From Anaerolineaceae bacterium (lineage in GTDB: Bacteria; Chloroflexota; Anaerolineae; Anaerolineales; Anaerolineaceae): a stretch of 64,000 nt of DNA. The notes beneath the pieces are model-generated. The model saw nothing but the letters and a program-made list of their open reading frames with translations. It had not been told where the DNA came from and made no database searches. The stretch spans positions 1-64,000 of the forward strand of contig PABH01000044.1 in NCBI GenBank assembly GCA_002702705.1. The letters are read 5' to 3'. Made by a program: the position numbers and the translations under genes. Of the stretch, positions 26,461 through 35,191 are shown piece after piece (the stretch's first letter is position 1; each line of letters starts with the position of its first letter).

Positions 26461-26690
26461 GGTTTTGTTTTAATTAAAAAAACCACCAACCTATGAGGTT
26501 AAGCTGTTGTTTGCTTAAATGGATTCGAACACATTGGGTTCACACTAATAACCTCCGGGTTATGAGTCAAAATCCTGAATCCGTGTCATTTGTCCGGCGG
26601 GCTCTGCAAAACAGCTAACCTGACGAACTCTGGTCCACGCTTGCCGGGCACGCTGCGATAGCTAATCGATGTTCGTATAGTATCTGTTTT
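26461..26690 (-). other. tRNA-like, structured minus-strand region (possible tRNA relics)
   Basis: Read on the minus strand, GACTCATAACCCGGAGG matches the anticodon loop and 3' side of a tRNA-Met (CAT), and GTTCGAATCC matches a T arm. However, the anticodon stem does not pair and the spacing between the two is about 15 nt too long. Upstream pieces such as TTAGCTGTTTTGCAGAGC look like D arms. The end AACCTCATAGGTTGGTGG followed by T7 resembles a terminator. A row of decayed tRNA genes, or another structured RNA, is possible. It is not a functional tRNA by eye. Confidence 0.3.
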
Positions 26691-27408
26691 ACATGGGTTC
26701 GTCAAGTACTTAATTTTTTTTAAACTTTAATACACAACTACTGCTCTTTCTGTACGTCCTTTGATCCTCCAAACAAAGACTCTGTGTGCCTTATATTTAA
26801 TTGGATACCCCGTAGGATCATATTTGTCCAACACGAAATATGCAAAAAGTATAGATACCGATTCCTCGAATCGAAAATGTATATTTATCATCCAATGTCA
26901 GGGAATAATTACGCGTTTTGTGTTGATAACTATCGATCAAGATAATAAAAATAATTTTAACCTCGGTTGCGGATGATCCACTCTCTCGTATAATAATAAC
27001 TGAAATTAACTTTGATCAGTTTATACATTACCTGTTTTTCATCATCAATATAAATTTGAGAAAATGTGGTCCGTCTGTCAATAAAAACGGCGCTTCTTAA
27101 AAATCAAAGAACTGATCATACAATTACGGTCCATTAGCAGTTTTAATATAGTCATTCACCATGCCCCCTTTCCACTTTTCAATTTTGATTCATTATGAAC
27201 TTCATATAGGAATACGGGGTTATGTTACTTCTTCATTATTTTTAATTTGACCCGCAAGAGAATAAATAGGTATCTCCCATTGCTCTTTGTCTATCTCACC
27301 TCAACAAATAAAGCTGAATTCTAATTTACATGTCATTTCATTTGCAATGAGGTTATCATAAACATTAAATTAAGATTTTCAATTATATATGGATGAATTT
27401 TTATATTG
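26691..27408. other. Long gene-free stretch
   Basis: About 700 bp of AT-rich sequence between convergent genes. Short frames exist but lack ribosome sites and protein-like composition. I see no repeat or strong hairpin. Confidence 0.5.
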
Positions 27409-28485
27409 TTAAGATTCAATTACCTCAACCATCGTTCCCCCCGGCATACCCACAGTTAAATCTCCAGGATCATACATAACAATTGGATTTGTCCATCGAA
27501 AAATCCATTTTGCATCTTCAGGGGCACAATTTACACATCCATGAGACATTTCTTCTCCGAAATTATTGTGCCAATAAGTTGAATGAATTGCCACACCATT
27601 TCCTTCAAACAAACTTGTCCAACTTACACCCGGTAGATCGTACCCGCCACCTGTTGAACCGCCTGACATATGAACGGAAATTAATTTTCGCCATATCGGA
27701 CGCACACCCAAAGGCGTTTCCCATTGTTCTGTCCGATTCCCATTCATATCTGCACGAATCCCTGTAGAGACAAGTGTAAAATAAACTTCTTCTTTCCCTT
27801 CAAAACAGGATAAGGTTTGGTGGCCAATATGAACGACAATTCTTTTGTTTTCATGTTCTGGATTGATAGGTGATACGTCTTCCTCTTTTAAAGGTCGAAA
27901 AGCTTCAGCTTTTACCCAAAAAAGATCACCGTACCCGTACCGTTCATTAACACGATACCAGGTTTGCCCTGCTTCATCCCGTTTAATTTGATCAATCCAA
28001 AGCACTTGCGAATAGTATAATCGTGGCGTTTGATCCTCTTTTAACCAAGGTGAACGCGCTGGGGGATTGGATAAAATCAGGTCGACATAAGGTATTGTAA
28101 CTTCTGCCCAAAACCCCGCCCCCAAACTGGTTTCTGGCAATGAATTTACTGGCAAGTTTGGTCTATTCTTTACAGGCTGAAGGTATGCAGACCAGATGAA
28201 ACCATCTGGGGTTTCGACCCATCGTTGATTATTACGGAAAGGCCGCCGACCAACGATCTCTCTCAGCCATGGCACCACTGAATCTTCATAAATTTTGGAA
28301 ACTGTAGCGCTGTCCTGGTCTGGTTTTGCCTTGATTTCTACCATCCCTACCGTTACCCTACCCAATCGTTCTGATTCTGGGAATTGGACCAAAGGTATTC
28401 GACTTATAGCAGGAAGAAACACAAAAGATGTTATCCCAAAAACAGTTTTTTTTATTAAATCTCGCCGTGTAAGCCTGTAATCCAT
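27409..28485 (-). CDS. Exported L,D-transpeptidase (YkuD)
   Basis: 358 residues. The N-terminus (TRRDLIKKTVFGIT) has a twin-arginine signal. The central part contains two SH3-like stretches, and the C-terminal YkuD domain has the catalytic set HSTYWHNNFGEEMSHGCVN with nucleophile Cys near 317. These enzymes make 3-3 peptidoglycan cross-links or attach proteins to the wall using a Cys acyl-enzyme. A wall-modifying role outside the membrane fits, alongside the sortase and LysM proteins at 33-35 kb. It appears to be transcribed alone. Confidence 0.88.
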   Translation of the reverse strand: MDYRLTRRDLIKKTVFGITSFVFLPAISRIPLVQFPESERLGRVTVGMVEIKAKPDQDSATVSKIYEDSVVPWLREIVGRRPFRNNQRWVETPDGFIWSAYLQPVKNRPNLPVNSLPETSLGAGFWAEVTIPYVDLILSNPPARSPWLKEDQTPRLYYSQVLWIDQIKRDEAGQTWYRVNERYGYGDLFWVKAEAFRPLKEEDVSPINPEHENKRIVVHIGHQTLSCFEGKEEVYFTLVSTGIRADMNGNRTEQWETPLGVRPIWRKLISVHMSGGSTGGGYDLPGVSWTSLFEGNGVAIHSTYWHNNFGEEMSHGCVNCAPEDAKWIFRWTNPIVMYDPGDLTVGMPGGTMVEVIES

Positions 28486-28812
28486 TTCGTTTAAATCCCA
28501 CGATCCTGAAAGAAGGTTTCAACCCATTTCAATATGCCAGTCTTTTTTATTTTCAATAATAGGTGTAATTTCATTTGTATTGGTTGTTATTTCTTATCAC
28601 CAAATTGGTGTTACTCAAAAATTTATTATTGCAAAACAGACAAAATTTTTTGAGGTCAAAAGAAAAATGAAAACCTGTAATCAAGGAATCGATCATCTTG
28701 AGGATAAAAAGCCTGGTCTTAAAAATGGCGACTTTGTTTTATCGAGAAAGATTCTTTTTAAATCGATTTCTTCAATTTAAGCGTAAATTCACATCGAATT
28801 GCAACGACCGTC
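28486..28812. other. Intergenic stretch
   Basis: The sequence holds the promoter side of the L,D-transpeptidase. A short plus-strand frame exists (TTG start, no ribosome site) and I do not regard it as a gene. Confidence 0.5.
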
Positions 28813-29367
28813 CTATTTATTAATCTGCCAGGAAAAAATACGAGAAGGCGCATCAACATCACGAATTGTTAATGTTACGCTTTTCGCATCTGTCAAAATG
28901 TTTTCGCCATCTACAATCGTTTGAAAAACCAATTGACCGCTTACATGATGTCCGCCTTTAGGTCCATCCCATTGCATTCCTTTCACAGATTTTCCAGTAT
29001 CCGTTGATAGTTCAGATAATTGAGCTAGATCCATATCTAAACTGACCGAATGAGTATTCATTGAAACTTCAAAAATCAAAGCATCGTTAGAACTATTAAG
29101 ATCCGATGGGGTAATCTCAAAGGTAACAGCACCCTGTTCATCCACGCGAACCAGATCTGATTGTGTGTCAAATACTGGTATTGGTGCAGTCGGAAAAGCA
29201 TTTGGTTCAACCGATTCTGTCTTTTCATCCTCAACACTTGTATCCGTCAAATTTACGGCTGGTGAAGATTGTTCACTCGCATTTTTTTTCGTTTCATTAG
29301 CAGCGGTACATGCTGTTAATAAAAATATGAACAATATCATAAAAATGAGTGCACTTTTTATTTTCAT
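28813..29367 (-). CDS. Lipoprotein of unknown function
   Basis: 184 residues from an ATG with CCAGGAG upstream; a longer reading adds an unlikely N-terminus. Signal peptide and lipobox (LLTAC), an acidic Ser/Thr spacer, then a beta-sandwich domain (VTFEITPSDLN, FEVSMNTHSVSLDMDL, VSGQLVFQ, SVTLTIRDV). The pattern is like a copper- or haem-associated beta-sandwich of the YtkA/FixH sort, but no metal motif is convincing beyond Met/His residues (MNTHS, KGGHHVSG). Family not recognised. Confidence 0.7.
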   Translation of the reverse strand: MKIKSALIFMILFIFLLTACTAANETKKNASEQSSPAVNLTDTSVEDEKTESVEPNAFPTAPIPVFDTQSDLVRVDEQGAVTFEITPSDLNSSNDALIFEVSMNTHSVSLDMDLAQLSELSTDTGKSVKGMQWDGPKGGHHVSGQLVFQTIVDGENILTDAKSVTLTIRDVDAPSRIFSWQINK

Positions 29368-29790
29368 TTTTTTCTCCTGGTTTAAATTGGAAAGTAATAT
29401 AAACCATTCGTTTCCAAATAAATTTTTTCCAATGCTATGAATCATACAAACTGAGTTTGCAATTGTCATGGGCTGTGTTGCTTAATTTTTTTTAAGCAAA
29501 AACGCCTATAAGACAATGTCATCTTTTGGGAATTTTGAGGGTTCTCTTCTAAAATTTAGAATCCGGTATCAGCGTTATTTCTCGATTCCATTTAAAAGCA
29601 CTAAGTGGGGCACAAGAAATTGCATGAACAGGTCATTAATACCTCCTTTTATACAGGAAATCCCATAACCATAACTTGCCAAATGAAAACCTTTACAAAA
29701 GCTTTAGAAATGCTTCACCATTACTTTACCTTCACCTTGTAAACTTCAATTATTCATAAAGAAATTAGATACTAGATAGGAGATTAAAAA
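29368..29790. other. Divergent intergenic region
   Basis: About 420 bp between the lipoprotein and the Met-rich repeat protein, transcribed away from each other. AT-rich with no gene. Both promoters are expected here; GATAGGAG at the right end is the ribosome site for the repeat protein. Confidence 0.5.
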
Positions 29791-30720
29791 ATGAATAAAA
29801 CATTAACGATTGTGTTAATTGTGATCGCGGGTATTGTGTTGAGCGCTTTGGTTTTTGGCGCAGGTATGTTTTTGGGACATGCGAATTATGGATTTACAAA
29901 TTTCTCACCAGCCGGAATGATGGGCTGGCGCTCAAATTATAATAACACCGGACCTGGCATGATGGGCAATAGCTACAGTGGCATGATGGGCAACGGCTAC
30001 GGTGGCATGATGGGCAATGGCTACGGTGGTATGATGGGCAATGGCTACGGTGGTATGATGGGCAATGGCTACGGTGGTATGATGGGCAACGGCTACGGTG
30101 GTATGATGGGCAACGGCTACGGTGGTATGATGGGCAACGGCTACGGTGGCATGATGGGTGGTTATCCATCCAATTCGAATCCCAATACCAAACCTCTTAC
30201 GCTTGATCAAGCAAAACAAGCTTTTGAAGGATATTTGAAAGATTTAAACAATTCAGATCTTGAAATCAAAGAAATAATGGTTTTCGATAATAATGGTTAC
30301 GCTATTATTAATGAAAAGAGCACTGGTATTGGTGCAATGGAACTTCTGGTAGACCCTGAGAGTCTTTCCGTATTCCCTGAATATGGTCCTAATATGATGT
30401 GGAATCTGAAGTACGGGCACATGAATGGTGCCGGTATGATGGGAGGTTTCGGCATGATGGGCAATCGTTACGCTTCTCCTGATGCTTCAACGTCAACAAT
30501 GTCAGTCTCGCCAGATGAAGCCGCTGCTATCGCTCAACAATATTTAGATCAACAATTCCCTGGATCTAAGACATCTGAGGATGTAAATACATTTTATGGT
30601 TATTACACAATTGATATACTCAATAATGGTAGCCCAACCGGAATGCTTAGTGTGAATGGTTTTAGTGGTCAGGTGTTCTTACACACATGGCATGGTAACT
30701 TTATTGACATGGTTGAATAA
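29791..30720 (+). CDS. Met/Gly-rich repeat protein with PepSY-like domains
   Basis: 309 residues. One N-terminal membrane helix (4-30) anchors the protein outside. Next comes a tandem octapeptide block, GMMGNGYG seven times plus variants, then two similar globular parts, each beginning with a helix (LDQAKQAFEGYLKDLN and DEAAAIAQQYLDQQF) and followed by strands, like PepSY domains. A second Met-rich patch (GAGMMGGFGMMGN) lies between them. Met pairs in such repeats often bind Cu(I) or Ag(I), so copper storage or buffering is a reasonable guess. The two-component system that follows could control it. Confidence 0.75.
   Translation: MNKTLTIVLIVIAGIVLSALVFGAGMFLGHANYGFTNFSPAGMMGWRSNYNNTGPGMMGNSYSGMMGNGYGGMMGNGYGGMMGNGYGGMMGNGYGGMMGNGYGGMMGNGYGGMMGNGYGGMMGGYPSNSNPNTKPLTLDQAKQAFEGYLKDLNNSDLEIKEIMVFDNNGYAIINEKSTGIGAMELLVDPESLSVFPEYGPNMMWNLKYGHMNGAGMMGGFGMMGNRYASPDASTSTMSVSPDEAAAIAQQYLDQQFPGSKTSEDVNTFYGYYTIDILNNGSPTGMLSVNGFSGQVFLHTWHGNFIDMVE
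29955..30160 (+). repeat. 24-bp tandem repeat coding GMMGNGYG
   Basis: About eight units of GGCATGATGGGCAACGGCTA plus CGGT, nearly identical, with mainly synonymous C/T variation. It lies within the coding sequence and keeps frame, so copy number can change without breaking the protein. Confidence 0.9.
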
Positions 30721-30745
30721 TAATATTAACCATTTTCATGATGCA

Positions 30746-30778
30746 GGGATCGGTGTAAACACCGATCCCTGCTTTATT
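30746..30778 (+). terminator. Rho-independent terminator
   Basis: GGGATCGGTGT and ACACCGATCCC form an 11-pair stem with a two-base loop, followed by a moderately T-rich tail. It lies between the Met-rich protein gene and the OmpR-type regulator. Confidence 0.7.
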
Positions 30779-30830
30779 GCAAAAATATATATATATATAA
30801 TTAAAATGGAAACACTGGAAGGAATTTTTA

Positions 30831-31514
30831 ATGCCTGTTGGTAAAATCCTCATAATCGATGATGAAACTGCCATCCATACCATCGTAAGTGCTTATCTGA
30901 AAGCAGAAGGTTATGAATATTTTTCTGCAATGAATGGGCTGGATGGATTAGCCGCATCCAGAACTTTCAAGCCAGATATTATTGTTCTTGATGTCATGCT
31001 TCCAGGAATGGATGGTATTGAGCTACTAGCGAATTTGCGGCGCGAATCGAACGTATATGTGATTATGCTCACAGCCCGCTCAGAGGAAACCGATAAAATT
31101 GTCGGACTCTCAGTAGGCGCAGATGACTATTTGACCAAACCTTTCAGTCCTCGCGAATTGATTGCCAGAATCAAAGCTGCTCTTAGGCGTATGCAAAGTG
31201 ATACCACTCCGCTGGAAAAATCTTCACAACTAGTTTTTTCACATATACGAATTGATCCCTCTCAACGCCGTATCTGGTTTGATGGTCAAATAATAGACCT
31301 CACAACGGTGGAATTCGATCTTATCCTTGCGTTGGCAAACCATCACGGCATGGTTCTTAGTCGTGATCAATTATTGGAAAAAGCATGGGGGTACGATTAT
31401 TATGGTGATACGCGCGTGGTTGATGTGCACATTGGTCACATCCGACAAAAATTAGGTAGCGACCGTTTTATCGAAACTATTCGTGGGGTGGGTTACCGTT
31501 TTGAAGATAAATAG
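30831..31514 (+). CDS. OmpR/PhoB-type response regulator
   Basis: 227 residues: receiver with IIDDE and phospho-acceptor Asp in IIVLDVMLP, Lys in YLTKPFSP, then a winged-helix domain (DLTTVEFDLI, YYGDTRVVDVHIGHIRQKL). The ribosome site GGAAGGAA precedes the ATG. The sensor kinase gene follows after 8 bp and is its partner. Confidence 0.93.
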   Translation: MPVGKILIIDDETAIHTIVSAYLKAEGYEYFSAMNGLDGLAASRTFKPDIIVLDVMLPGMDGIELLANLRRESNVYVIMLTARSEETDKIVGLSVGADDYLTKPFSPRELIARIKAALRRMQSDTTPLEKSSQLVFSHIRIDPSQRRIWFDGQIIDLTTVEFDLILALANHHGMVLSRDQLLEKAWGYDYYGDTRVVDVHIGHIRQKLGSDRFIETIRGVGYRFEDK

Positions 31515-31522
31515 GTGAAATC

Positions 31523-32659
31523 ATGTTTACTTTTATCCGCTCTCACTTAGCCTGGAAGTTATTTCTTTCGTATGTTATTGTCATAGTAATTGGAGTCGCA
31601 GTTCTTTCGACAGCTACCAGTTTATCGATTCCAGCAGCATTTGATCGTCACATGGCTGGAATGAGTGCTATGATGGGGGGCTCACAAACCATGGAAATGG
31701 ATTTATTTTCCAATTACCAGGCGGCTGTTGTTGAATCTCTTTCCTTAGCGACCATAACAGCTTTAATCGCTGCGGTTTTGGCTAGTTTTTTCATAAGCCG
31801 TCAGGTTGTTAACCCTGTAAAAAAAATGATGGCAATTAGCCATCGAATTGCGGATGGTGAATATCACGAAAGACTTAAAATATCTGGAAATTTACATTTG
31901 AATCAACTGGATGAACTCGATCAATTAGCGCTTACATTCAATCAGATGACTGATAAACTTGAAAAAATAGAAATCATGCGCAGACAGCTAATTGGGGACG
32001 TTTCTCATGAATTGCGAACACCTCTTTCAGCCATTAAAGGATATATGGAAGGCTTAATCGACGGAATTCTTCCCACCACCCCTGAAACTTTTGAACAAAT
32101 TTACAGTGAGGCAGATCGTTTACAAAGATTGGTAAATGACCTTCAAGAACTAAGCCGTGTCGAAGCCGGAGCTTATCAACTCGAATTGAAATCAATATCG
32201 CCTTTTGACCTTGTCGAATCCGTAATCAATCATTTAAGTTTACAATTTGAAGAGAAGAAGATTAATCTTGAAAAAAAGGTTGATAGGCAACTTCCAAATG
32301 TGTTAGCAGATAAAGATCGAATGCTGCAGGTGCTGACCAATTTAATTGGCAATGCTTTACAATATACGCCAGAAGGTGGAAAAATAAGGATTTCGGCATC
32401 ACTTGTAAAATCTGAAATTATTTTTTCCATAAAAGATACCGGAATAGGTATTTCAGCGGATCATTTGCCATTAATATTTAATCGCTTTTACCGTACTGAT
32501 AAATCTAGGGCTCGTTTGAGTGGGGGCAGTGGAATTGGCTTAACGATCGCTCATGCACTTGTTAAAGCGCACCAAGGACGCATATGGGCAGAAAGTAATG
32601 GAGAAGGAAAAGGCAGCACCTTTTCCTTTTCGCTGCCAGTCGTAATTCACAAACAATGA
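31523..32659 (+). CDS. Sensor histidine kinase with Met-rich outer loop
   Basis: 378 residues. TM1 about 12-33, outer loop 34-72, TM2 73-93, HAMP, HisKA with phospho-acceptor His162 (GDVSHELRTPLSAIKGY) and HATPase_c (DTGIGI, GSGIGLTIAH). The short outer loop contains HMAGMSAMMGGSQTMEM, six Met and a His in 17 residues, reminiscent of Cu(I)/Ag(I)-sensing loops. Together with the Met-rich protein upstream it suggests a copper or silver sensor; this is inference. Confidence 0.92.
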   Translation: MFTFIRSHLAWKLFLSYVIVIVIGVAVLSTATSLSIPAAFDRHMAGMSAMMGGSQTMEMDLFSNYQAAVVESLSLATITALIAAVLASFFISRQVVNPVKKMMAISHRIADGEYHERLKISGNLHLNQLDELDQLALTFNQMTDKLEKIEIMRRQLIGDVSHELRTPLSAIKGYMEGLIDGILPTTPETFEQIYSEADRLQRLVNDLQELSRVEAGAYQLELKSISPFDLVESVINHLSLQFEEKKINLEKKVDRQLPNVLADKDRMLQVLTNLIGNALQYTPEGGKIRISASLVKSEIIFSIKDTGIGISADHLPLIFNRFYRTDKSRARLSGGSGIGLTIAHALVKAHQGRIWAESNGEGKGSTFSFSLPVVIHKQ

Positions 32660-32793
32660 TTTCCCTGGGATATCTTTACTAAAACTTTACATTTACTTCA
32701 AAGTACCTTTATCTTTCTGCATTATCATCAGTTTATAAGTTTCAAATTGATAATAAACGACGGTATATCGTCTAAGAAAGGTAGGATAGTAAT

Positions 32794-33051
32794 ATGATGG
32801 GTGGCTTTGGTAGCTTTGGGGGATTTGGTTGGATCGGTATGGTTTTGAATTTGATCATATCGATTGCGGTCATCATTGGTCTGATTTTGTTGGTAGTGTG
32901 GGCAGTTCGTCGATTCAGCGGCAGTAACTATCAATCAGGGATTCAGAGTCCTGGAAGTCAATCGGCAAAAGAAATCGCCCAGGCCAGATATGCAAGAGGT
33001 GAAATCAGCAGAGAAGAATACCAACAAATTTTGTCAGATTTGATACACTAG
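32794..33051 (+). CDS. SHOCT-domain small membrane protein
   Basis: 85 residues: Gly/Phe-rich N-terminus, one membrane helix (about 12-38) and a C-terminal SHOCT domain (AKEIAQARYARGEISREEY). Paralogue of the protein at 8566-8811. It lies after the two-component genes and 12 bp before another SHOCT gene. Function unknown. Confidence 0.8.
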   Translation: MMGGFGSFGGFGWIGMVLNLIISIAVIIGLILLVVWAVRRFSGSNYQSGIQSPGSQSAKEIAQARYARGEISREEYQQILSDLIH

Positions 33052-33063
33052 AGAAGGTATAAA

Positions 33064-33273
33064 ATGATGGTGTTTGGGATGATTGGCGGTATGTTGATAT
33101 TCTGGATTATACTGATTGGGTTATCGATTTTAGTGGTTCGCAGCTTATTTCATGCTGGTCAATCCACAGAATTGAAAAAACCATTGTCTGCACAAAAGAT
33201 ATTGGAAGAGCGCTATGCCAGAGGTGAAATTAACCAAGAACAATACAAATTAATGTTGAAAGATATTCAATAG
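33064..33273 (+). CDS. SHOCT-domain small membrane protein, second
   Basis: 69 residues: membrane helix (about 5-27) and a C-terminal SHOCT segment (ILEERYARGEINQEQYKLML). Shorter and more divergent than its neighbour. AGAAGG precedes the ATG. The close spacing suggests cotranscription with the preceding SHOCT gene. Confidence 0.75.
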   Translation: MMVFGMIGGMLIFWIILIGLSILVVRSLFHAGQSTELKKPLSAQKILEERYARGEINQEQYKLMLKDIQ

Positions 33274-33283
33274 TCTAGAAAAA

Positions 33284-33322
33284 AAAGAGCAATCCAACAA
33301 AGTTATGGGTTGCTCTTTTCAT
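33284..33322 (+). terminator. Rho-independent terminator
   Basis: AAAAGAGCAATCC pairs with GGGTTGCTCTTTT (one G-T pair), loop about 10 nt, ending in T-rich sequence. It lies between the SHOCT genes and the convergent sortase gene and may work in both directions. Confidence 0.75.
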
Positions 33323-33364
33323 TATTAATTCTCAAAAACCATACAATTTCATAAAAATACTTAT

Positions 33365-34042
33365 TCAACTCTTTTGCAAAAAACCTTTTACAATTATCCG
33401 CTGATTATCAACCAAATAAGGGTAACAAGAAATCAAAGTAATGCTTTCATAAGATGTTGGGTCCATTACTTCGACTTGAAACGGTTCTACCAAAGTCCAA
33501 TCGGCAACGATATAGGTAAATGAACGCGTAAATGTATAAATGATGATCTTATCGCCTGATTTCAGGCGATCCAAATATCGAAAAACTTCACCATACGTAT
33601 CGTTGTGACCTGAAAGAACCAAATTACCAATTTCTCCAGGATTAGCCGATCCTAAGTGCTGGCCAACGCCTTTCTTAAGTTGTTCCAATTCATCCCCCAG
33701 CACAATCGGAGCATCAATATTTAGAGCTGGGATTTGTATACGAATAGCTTGTTGTACCGTAGGTGTAGGAATGGAAACTTTTAGGCTTGATTGAATTACT
33801 GGTTGCAAATGAGTCGGAATACCTTTAATGTTTTTTTGTGATTCTAAAGAATAATCCTTTGAAGCACTTCCCCCTGGCAAAATGAGCGATTGGATAAGAG
33901 GGGTCGCTGTCAAAGTAGGTGAAACCCAATCCAATTTGGACGCTTTATTCAAATTGGACATTAATATACCACCATATCCAATCATAGCTATTAACACGAT
34001 TAAGATTACTCCTTCCACGAAACGTAATATCTGATTGAACAT
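33365..34042 (-). CDS. Sortase family transpeptidase
   Basis: 225 residues: one N-terminal membrane helix (about 10-30), a linker, and a C-terminal sortase domain with catalytic His in LSGHNDTYGEVFRYLD, Cys in TLISCYPY and Arg in DNQRIIVKG. Sortases cleave sorting signals and attach proteins to the surface or build pili. No LPXTG-like substrate gene is visible next to it. Class D or E is likely from the size and the SGHNDTYG phrase. Probably in one operon with the LysM/M23 and Agl23 genes upstream. Confidence 0.88.
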   Translation of the reverse strand: MFNQILRFVEGVILIVLIAMIGYGGILMSNLNKASKLDWVSPTLTATPLIQSLILPGGSASKDYSLESQKNIKGIPTHLQPVIQSSLKVSIPTPTVQQAIRIQIPALNIDAPIVLGDELEQLKKGVGQHLGSANPGEIGNLVLSGHNDTYGEVFRYLDRLKSGDKIIIYTFTRSFTYIVADWTLVEPFQVEVMDPTSYESITLISCYPYLVDNQRIIVKGFLQKS

Positions 34043-34145
34043 TTTTACCTGATCTTTTTTGGATGTATGAATTAAACTGAAAAAGCCAAAATTTGTTTTC
34101 TAAATCACCAAATTTGTTATAACTGAACTTTTGTTTCGAATATTA

Positions 34146-35183
34146 TCAAGGTAAAAAATTTGCAGGGTTAAGGAAACCACCACCTTCTATACGAATTCGA
34201 AAATCGAGGTGATCACCGGTCGAATTGCCAGTACTCCCGGATTCTGCAATTTGCTGACCTTGCAACACACCATCTCCTGCTGCTACAAGATTATAAGAAT
34301 TATGGGCATAATATGTCCAATATCCATTCCCATGATCAACGATGATCAAGTTACCATACCCTGTTGTTGACCACCCGGAAAAGATCACGGTCCCGTTATC
34401 GGACGCAAAAACAGGTTGTCGATAATATGTATCAATGTCAATTGCAGGATGCCCACCCCAATACGGCTGCGTAATAACAACTGGAAACACTGGCCACGCA
34501 AAATAACCAGTACCAATATATTTAGCCGGTCCTGCATAATAACCTGGCGAACCTCGCCCCTTACCCGGCACCAGCTGAGGGCCTGGCTCTACCCAGGTAA
34601 CCTGATTCTGTCCACCTGGAATAATAATTTTTTGTCCGACCGAAAGATTGAACGGAGGGTTCGCGGGGAAATCATTGCCAATAAATCCGACAATATCTTC
34701 TATCGAAGTACCATGTAAAAGTTGTAAACGCTCCAGCGTATCACCATCCTTTACCGTATGCAGCACCCCATTGACTGGAAGAATATTGATCTCATCACCA
34801 ATTTGCAAACTGCCTGCGTCTGCACTCATACCTTCATTTCCCCATAAAATTGTTTCAATGGATATGTCAAATTTTTCTGCGATGGACCACGCCGTGTCAC
34901 CCTTTTGTATTGTATAACGATAGACCTTAAACCTCGGCCGTTCCGGTTTTTGGGTGTGAATCTCTACCAGCCTAGTAATTGCCTTTTTCTGGGAAATATT
35001 TTTAAAATCCGGTAAAGATATGTTTGGTGATTTGTCACTAATAATTGTCGGTGTAGCGGTATTGATTTCTGAAACTGCTTGAACGCTTTCCCAACGATTT
35101 ATATTAACGAAAATTAAAGCGCCTAATACTGCTGGTATAAAAAACAAAATCCACTGGTATTTTTTCAGAAAACTATTTGACAT
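34146..35183 (-). CDS. LysM + M23-like peptidase with altered zinc ligand
   Basis: 345 residues from an ATG behind GTAGGAG; longer readings overlap the upstream gene. N-terminal membrane helix, two LysM modules (YTIQKGDTAWSIAEKFDIS and HTVKDGDTLERLQLLHG) that bind peptidoglycan, and a C-terminal LytM/M23 domain. The first metal pair is present (GHPAIDID) and YAHN fits, but the usual HxH of HLHF reads HLD in DHLDFRI. The second His of this motif is a zinc ligand, so the enzyme may be inactive or use Asp. It may be a scaffold that activates other wall enzymes. Confidence 0.85.
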   Translation of the reverse strand: MSNSFLKKYQWILFFIPAVLGALIFVNINRWESVQAVSEINTATPTIISDKSPNISLPDFKNISQKKAITRLVEIHTQKPERPRFKVYRYTIQKGDTAWSIAEKFDISIETILWGNEGMSADAGSLQIGDEINILPVNGVLHTVKDGDTLERLQLLHGTSIEDIVGFIGNDFPANPPFNLSVGQKIIIPGGQNQVTWVEPGPQLVPGKGRGSPGYYAGPAKYIGTGYFAWPVFPVVITQPYWGGHPAIDIDTYYRQPVFASDNGTVIFSGWSTTGYGNLIIVDHGNGYWTYYAHNSYNLVAAGDGVLQGQQIAESGSTGNSTGDHLDFRIRIEGGGFLNPANFLP

Positions 35184-35191
35184 ACAATCTC

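Noticed and set aside
26461-26690. tRNA-Sec or tmRNA in the structured region
   Set aside because: No TCA anticodon loop, long acceptor stem or tmRNA tag reading frame can be found; the only anticodon-like loop is CAT.
28580-28780. Plus-strand frame of 66 codons
   Set aside because: TTG start, no ribosome site, low-complexity Lys/Ile-rich sequence; likely chance in AT-rich DNA.
29955-30160. Possible CRISPR array
   Set aside because: The repeats are contiguous 24-bp units with no spacers and lie in a coding frame (GMMGNGYG).
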